NCBI GenBank assembly: GCA_934486635.1
Contig: CAKSPZ010000007.1
Coordinates: 1 to 25,365 of the forward strand
Length of the DNA stretch: 25,365 nt
Origin: an uncultured Eubacteriales bacterium
GTDB lineage: Bacteria > Bacillota > Clostridia > Oscillospirales > Acutalibacteraceae
Reading direction: 5' to 3'
Part shown: positions 21,757-25,365 of the stretch, one piece after another
Layout: each line of letters begins with the position of its first letter
Position numbering within the stretch: position 1 is the stretch's first letter
Translations under genes and position numbers: made by a program
The notes under the pieces: model-generated
Database searches by the model: none
What the model was told of the DNA's origin: nothing
Seen by the model: only the letters and a program-made list of their open reading frames with translations

Positions 21757-24700
21757 ATGAATAATAATATTAAAAAGTTTTATAAATATTTAGCAGAGCA
21801 TGCCGAACTTAAAGAAAAAATTCAAAAAAACTCAAAAAATATTCATACCGAGCAAGAACTTAAAAACTTTATAAAGTTAGAAGTGATACCATTAGCAAAA
21901 GAATTAAATTATAAATTTACACAGGAAGATTTAATTAACTATGAAAAAGAATCCTTACAACATTTAACAAATGAAGATTTGTTAAATATTGCCGGTGGCA
22001 TTTCACCAAAATCAATTATTTTAAGCGGTGGACTATTTTCTCTAGCTTTACTTGGTTCAGGTGCTCTTAGTGGAACCGCAGCCCACGCTACTGTTCCTAC
22101 TAATGTTGTAAAAAAGTCTTTTGATAATCATTTAAAAAACAGCGAGTTTTCATCAAACAGCCCAGAAGTCATTATAAAACAACAAATAGCACCTTTACAA
22201 GATCAACAATCTTTAACTGAAAACATTTCCGAACCTTCGCAAAACCAAGAATCTGCGTCTACTGAGAATCCTACAAATTTTTCTCATAATCAAGAACCTA
22301 CTCCCGCTGGACATTCTATAGATTCCTTGCAAAATCAAGAACCAGTGTTCACTGAACATACAGCAAACTTTTTGCACAGTCAAGAAGATACTTCTACTGA
22401 ACATCCCATAGATTCTTTTTATAATAAAGAACCTACTCCTACTGGACATCCTACAGACTTTTCGCAAAATCAAGAGTCTACATCTACTGAACAGTATACA
22501 AACAACTTACAAAGTCAACAAAATGTCACTGAACAAATATCAAAAAAAGCTATTATGGAATCTTCAAAAGTGTTTGCTAATAACTATATACAAAAAGCTG
22601 AGACTAACAATCAAATAGATATGACTTATATCGCCAACGCATTAAATTTATTAGACCCTTATATTTATAATTTAACCAAAACTACAGAGTTTTTCAGATT
22701 TTTTGATGGAAATAAACAACAAATTACCTTAGGAAAACAACTCGGTGATGAAATTCCTTCTTGGGAATTCAGCAAAGACGAAGGCGAAGGTTCTCCAAAT
22801 TTTATGCGCTGCTTATTTCCTTCTTCCTCTGGAGAATTAAATTCTGAAGGTGGCAATCCCCAATTACCTTCATTTTCAAGAGATTGCAAACCATCTCCTG
22901 AAATGATTGCTAATATTGCCGGATACATATATAATTACGTAAGACGTGAAGACAAACAAATTGTTGAAAACGCAAAAAAAGAGCTTGATTATATAATTGA
23001 TATACTTAAAAATTTTAATAATAATGAAAATAAAATTGAAGATATTAAAAAATTTTTTAACAATTATCTTAAAGACAATTTAAATGATATTAACATTAAT
23101 ATAGATAGTGTTAAAAGTTTACAAACATATTTATATTTATTAAAAAATGCAACATATATGATACAAGAGCAAGAATTTGGCAATGAACAAGAAATTAAAT
23201 ATAAAATTTTACCTAAATATACTACTGAAAAAATGCTTATGTGTTACTTTATATGTCACTTTAATAACGAAAATGATGTAAATCGATTTTATAATAGAGC
23301 AAAAAAAATAATTTTTACAAATAACAATGGTAATGGTTTTAACTTTGAAAATAGCTTAAAACGACTTGAAAAAATAAATAAAATTTTAGATAAAATCTCT
23401 TCAACAGATATAGTTCCCTATACCGAACCTCTTGTCGCAAATGGCTGTACACAAGTCATAACAACAAAAGATAATAAACTAAAATTTACCTCTGAGCTAT
23501 TTGCCGACTGTGCAGATACCGTTGTTAGACATATCATAAATTTGCTGAGCTACAACGATGAAAATCAATGGTTTTTTATTTTAGATAACTTAAGTGAAAA
23601 TGATAAAAATAGGCTTAAACATGAAATTGATAATATATGTAATGCAATAAAAAACAATAGCGAAATTGAAAAACAACCACTCGCACGACGAATTATTCAA
23701 TTCTTTTATTATCAAAAAATGAGAGGTGGGGCTGATCTTGCTTCTCAAGAAGCAAGATCCTTCTGGAACTATGTAGTTAATAATATGGACAGTGAAACAT
23801 ATAAAATTAATTACGTACATGAAAATAATGAGTTAGATACAGGTTGGATAAATTGTTTAAAATCAACATATAACATACTTCATGCTTTAAAATCATGTAA
23901 TCCTAATTTTAAAACTAAATTAGAAGATGCAAAAAACAAAATTGATTATCTTGAGAAAAATTTAATTAATAAAGTAAGCATTGATACTTTAAAAAATAAC
24001 CTACAAGAAGCAATAAAAGCTACTTTTGGAATAATTACAAATGTAATTGTTGATAAACCTCAAGACATCACTATATCCGATAAAACTAATGACATTTTTT
24101 CCTTAATTAACATTTCTAAGTGTGATAAAAACAATAAAATTTTGTTTACATTTCCTATTTTGCAAACAAGCTTTCATGCAACAGTTGAATATTCGCCACG
24201 TTCTATACAAAGCTTTAATGAGAATGAAAAAGAACTTATCTCATTTATGCAACAAGACCATATTGCACAACTTTTAACTTATACATTTAATATTTCTTCT
24301 CAAACAATATATGATTTTAATTATTGCTTCGGAAAACAAATGGAAAAAATAGACTACATTAACACTTCCTCATTTTGGAGTAATTATACTGCTCTAACAT
24401 TTTTAAAAGAGGCACAAGGTGAAGGTAATAATTCTGTAAGAATTTTAAATTTGTTGAAACATTATGCTGTGAATATAGCTGATTATTCTGAAATTTCGGT
24501 CAAATATAAACGTAATAAAAAGTCTCTATCACAATTTATATTAGATAAATACATAAAAACAAAAGACCATATTGTATGTTTTCTGGATTTAGATAATAAT
24601 TTGGAAAATGATTGCTATGAAGGATTAGATAAATATGTCAATAAATATAACAATCTTAAACTTATTCATGACAATAACAATATAGCTATATGCAAAATTT

Positions 24701-25365
24701 TACCTAACAAGACTGTATATATTTTATATTTAAAAAATCAACCGGACCTAATTATTCCTAAAACAATTTCTATTGATAGCACTTCTTATAATATATCAAA
24801 AGTTTTAGGAACAATAAGTAAAGATGTAATAAACGTTACTTTTCAAAACGGATATAAAGAACTTTTTATTGAACCAAAATCTTTTAATACTTGTGAACTT
24901 CTGAAACAATTTACTATCCCTAACTCTATTACTTCTTTATGTATTGGACAAAAAGCTTTTGAAAATTGCAGTTCTCTTTCCGACTTTATACTTTCTACAA
25001 AACTTAAATCTCTAGCTATTGAAAGAAAAGCATTTAGATGTACTGGCCTTTCTACTTTTGCTATTCCTAACTCTGTTACTTCTTTATCTATCGGTCAAAA
25101 TGCTTTTGAAAGTTGTTCTTCCCTTTCCACATTCATAATTCCCATACATTTAAAATCTTTAACTATTGAAAATGAAACTTTTAATAACTGTACCGAACTG
25201 TCTAGTTTTACCATTCCTGAGTCTGTTACTTCTTTATCCATCGGTCAAAGTGCCTTTAAAAGTTGTTCTTCCCTTTCCACATTCATAATTCCCATACATT
25301 TAAAATCTTTAACTATTGAAAATGAAACTTTTACCAAATGCACCAAACTATCTAATTTTACCATT
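21757..25365 (+). CDS. Giant Nif11-leader / leucine-rich-repeat protein, 3' end outside window
   Basis: The frame is open for 1203 codons to the window edge. Residues 1-81 resemble Nif11-like leaders: IKKFYKYLAEHAELKEKI, IPLAKELNYKFTQEDL and a final LTNEDLLNIAGG (Gly80-Gly81), the double-glycine site of RiPP precursors and bacteriocins. A hydrophobic segment (about 87-104) and a signal-peptidase-like TAAHA (107-111) follow at once. Then come a low-complexity linker with 15-residue repeats (148-260), about 770 mostly helical, Lys/Asn-rich residues I cannot assign, including FADCADTVVRHIINLL (582-597), and from about 1040 a BspA-type (LRR_5) repeat array. The protein is far too large to be a normal RiPP precursor. 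I infer export, perhaps by a Gly-Gly-cleaving ABC transporter or Sec, and display or release of the LRR part. ATG 21757 has GAGG 8 nt upstream. No transporter is visible nearby. Confidence 0.8.
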   Translation, partial: MNNNIKKFYKYLAEHAELKEKIQKNSKNIHTEQELKNFIKLEVIPLAKELNYKFTQEDLINYEKESLQHLTNEDLLNIAGGISPKSIILSGGLFSLALLGSGALSGTAAHATVPTNVVKKSFDNHLKNSEFSSNSPEVIIKQQIAPLQDQQSLTENISEPSQNQESASTENPTNFSHNQEPTPAGHSIDSLQNQEPVFTEHTANFLHSQEDTSTEHPIDSFYNKEPTPTGHPTDFSQNQESTSTEQYTNNLQSQQNVTEQISKKAIMESSKVFANNYIQKAETNNQIDMTYIANALNLLDPYIYNLTKTTEFFRFFDGNKQQITLGKQLGDEIPSWEFSKDEGEGSPNFMRCLFPSSSGELNSEGGNPQLPSFSRDCKPSPEMIANIAGYIYNYVRREDKQIVENAKKELDYIIDILKNFNNNENKIEDIKKFFNNYLKDNLNDININIDSVKSLQTYLYLLKNATYMIQEQEFGNEQEIKYKILPKYTTEKMLMCYFICHFNNENDVNRFYNRAKKIIFTNNNGNGFNFENSLKRLEKINKILDKISSTDIVPYTEPLVANGCTQVITTKDNKLKFTSELFADCADTVVRHIINLLSYNDENQWFFILDNLSENDKNRLKHEIDNICNAIKNNSEIEKQPLARRIIQFFYYQKMRGGADLASQEARSFWNYVVNNMDSETYKINYVHENNELDTGWINCLKSTYNILHALKSCNPNFKTKLEDAKNKIDYLEKNLINKVSIDTLKNNLQEAIKATFGIITNVIVDKPQDITISDKTNDIFSLINISKCDKNNKILFTFPILQTSFHATVEYSPRSIQSFNENEKELISFMQQDHIAQLLTYTFNISSQTIYDFNYCFGKQMEKIDYINTSSFWSNYTALTFLKEAQGEGNNSVRILNLLKHYAVNIADYSEISVKYKRNKKSLSQFILDKYIKTKDHIVCFLDLDNNLENDCYEGLDKYVNKYNNLKLIHDNNNIAICKILPNKTVYILYLKNQPDLIIPKTISIDSTSYNISKVLGTISKDVINVTFQNGYKELFIEPKSFNTCELLKQFTIPNSITSLCIGQKAFENCSSLSDFILSTKLKSLAIERKAFRCTGLSTFAIPNSVTSLSIGQNAFESCSSLSTFIIPIHLKSLTIENETFNNCTELSSFTIPESVTSLSIGQSAFKSCSSLSTFIIPIHLKSLTIENETFTKCTKLSNFTI
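22198..22536 (+). repeat. 45-nt (15-residue) degenerate tandem repeats in the linker
   Basis: About seven units of 15 codons follow the pattern QNQExxxTEHxxxxF (for example HNQEPTPAGHSIDSL, QNQEPVFTEHTANFL, QNQESTSTEQYTNNL). The first unit is one residue short. The units are diverged at the DNA level, so the array is old. The composition (Gln, Thr, Pro, Ser, Glu) suits an extended stalk. Confidence 0.8.
24895..25365 (+). repeat. BspA-type LRR array with 150-nt super-repeat
   Basis: Leucine-rich repeats of about 25 residues alternate as (F)TIPNSVTSLSIGQNAFESC and IIPIHLKSLTIENETFNNC, giving a 50-residue (150-nt) super-unit. The segment 25111-25183 recurs without a mismatch at 25261-25333, whereas the earlier copy is diverged. 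The array continues past the window end. Confidence 0.9.

Noticed and set aside
21757..22000. Stand-alone short Nif11 RiPP precursor gene
   Set aside because: The frame continues without interruption for over 1100 more codons, so the leader is part of a large protein.
22213..22473. Minus-strand open frame of 86 codons with repeated MSSRSRFFI-like units
   Set aside because: It is the antisense of the 45-nt repeats in the giant gene and has no ribosome-binding site.
22198..22536. CRISPR-like array (regular spacing)
   Set aside because: The 45-nt units are degenerate, have no constant repeat plus unique spacer structure, and stay in coding phase.
1..25365. tRNA, rRNA, insertion sequence transposases, prophage genes
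   Set aside because: No tRNA-like cloverleaf, rRNA segment, transposase or phage structural gene was recognised in the window.

Overview
The window is AT-rich (roughly 70% A+T by eye) chromosomal DNA with the gene order, ribosome-binding sites and consensus sigma-A promoters of a Clostridia-type Firmicute, probably an uncultured gut lineage. The main grounds are the rimP-nusA-ylxR-ylxQ-infB-rbfA-nrnA-truB-ribF operon, the rpsF-ssb-rpsR operon with a cysteine-bearing (C+ type) S18, and DUF11 and amidase_6 type proteins that I associate with Clostridia. I cannot name the species.

Left part (1-2971): a small surface-protein cluster. A secreted beta-rich protein (304-801, minus) sits behind a leader of about 330 nt that contains a 144-nt tandem duplication. 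Next come a membrane-anchored protein (1297-1824, minus) with a perfect consensus promoter, and a divergent DUF11 protein (2002-2901, plus). Then ruvX (minus), a 397-nt gene-free stretch with a decayed direct repeat, valS (minus) whose last residues run into a hairpin-forming element, and an XRE regulator (6552-6956, minus) divergent from the translation operon.

Middle part (7123-15135): the translation/ribosome-maturation operon on the plus strand. It has a TTGCTA/TATAAT promoter, a terminator-like leader hairpin before rimP, tightly packed or overlapping genes, a 15-bp hairpin between infB and rbfA, and a terminator shared with the convergent mpg. The last gene, ribF, keeps its FMN adenylyltransferase half but appears to have lost the riboflavin-kinase signature.

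15134-19755, all minus: an accessory block (alkyladenine glycosylase, DUF5131/Gp37-like protein, CAT-family acetyltransferase, GNAT acetyltransferase), then rpsR-ssb-rpsF behind a candidate S6:S18-binding leader, then an XRE regulator/membrane protein pair with a promoter and nearby dyad that suggest autoregulation.

19836-20604, plus: an amidase_6-type protein and a 60-70 residue companion whose start codon looks like ACG behind a near-perfect Shine-Dalgarno. After a six-helix membrane protein (minus) comes the most unusual item: an open reading frame from 21757 to the window edge (at least 1203 codons). It joins a Nif11-like leader ending in Gly-Gly, a hydrophobic export-like segment, a 15-residue tandem-repeat linker, about 770 residues I cannot assign, and a BspA-type leucine-rich-repeat array that is still being duplicated at the DNA level. 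This is the best candidate for an undescribed system: a bacteriocin-style leader placed on a giant LRR surface or secreted protein.
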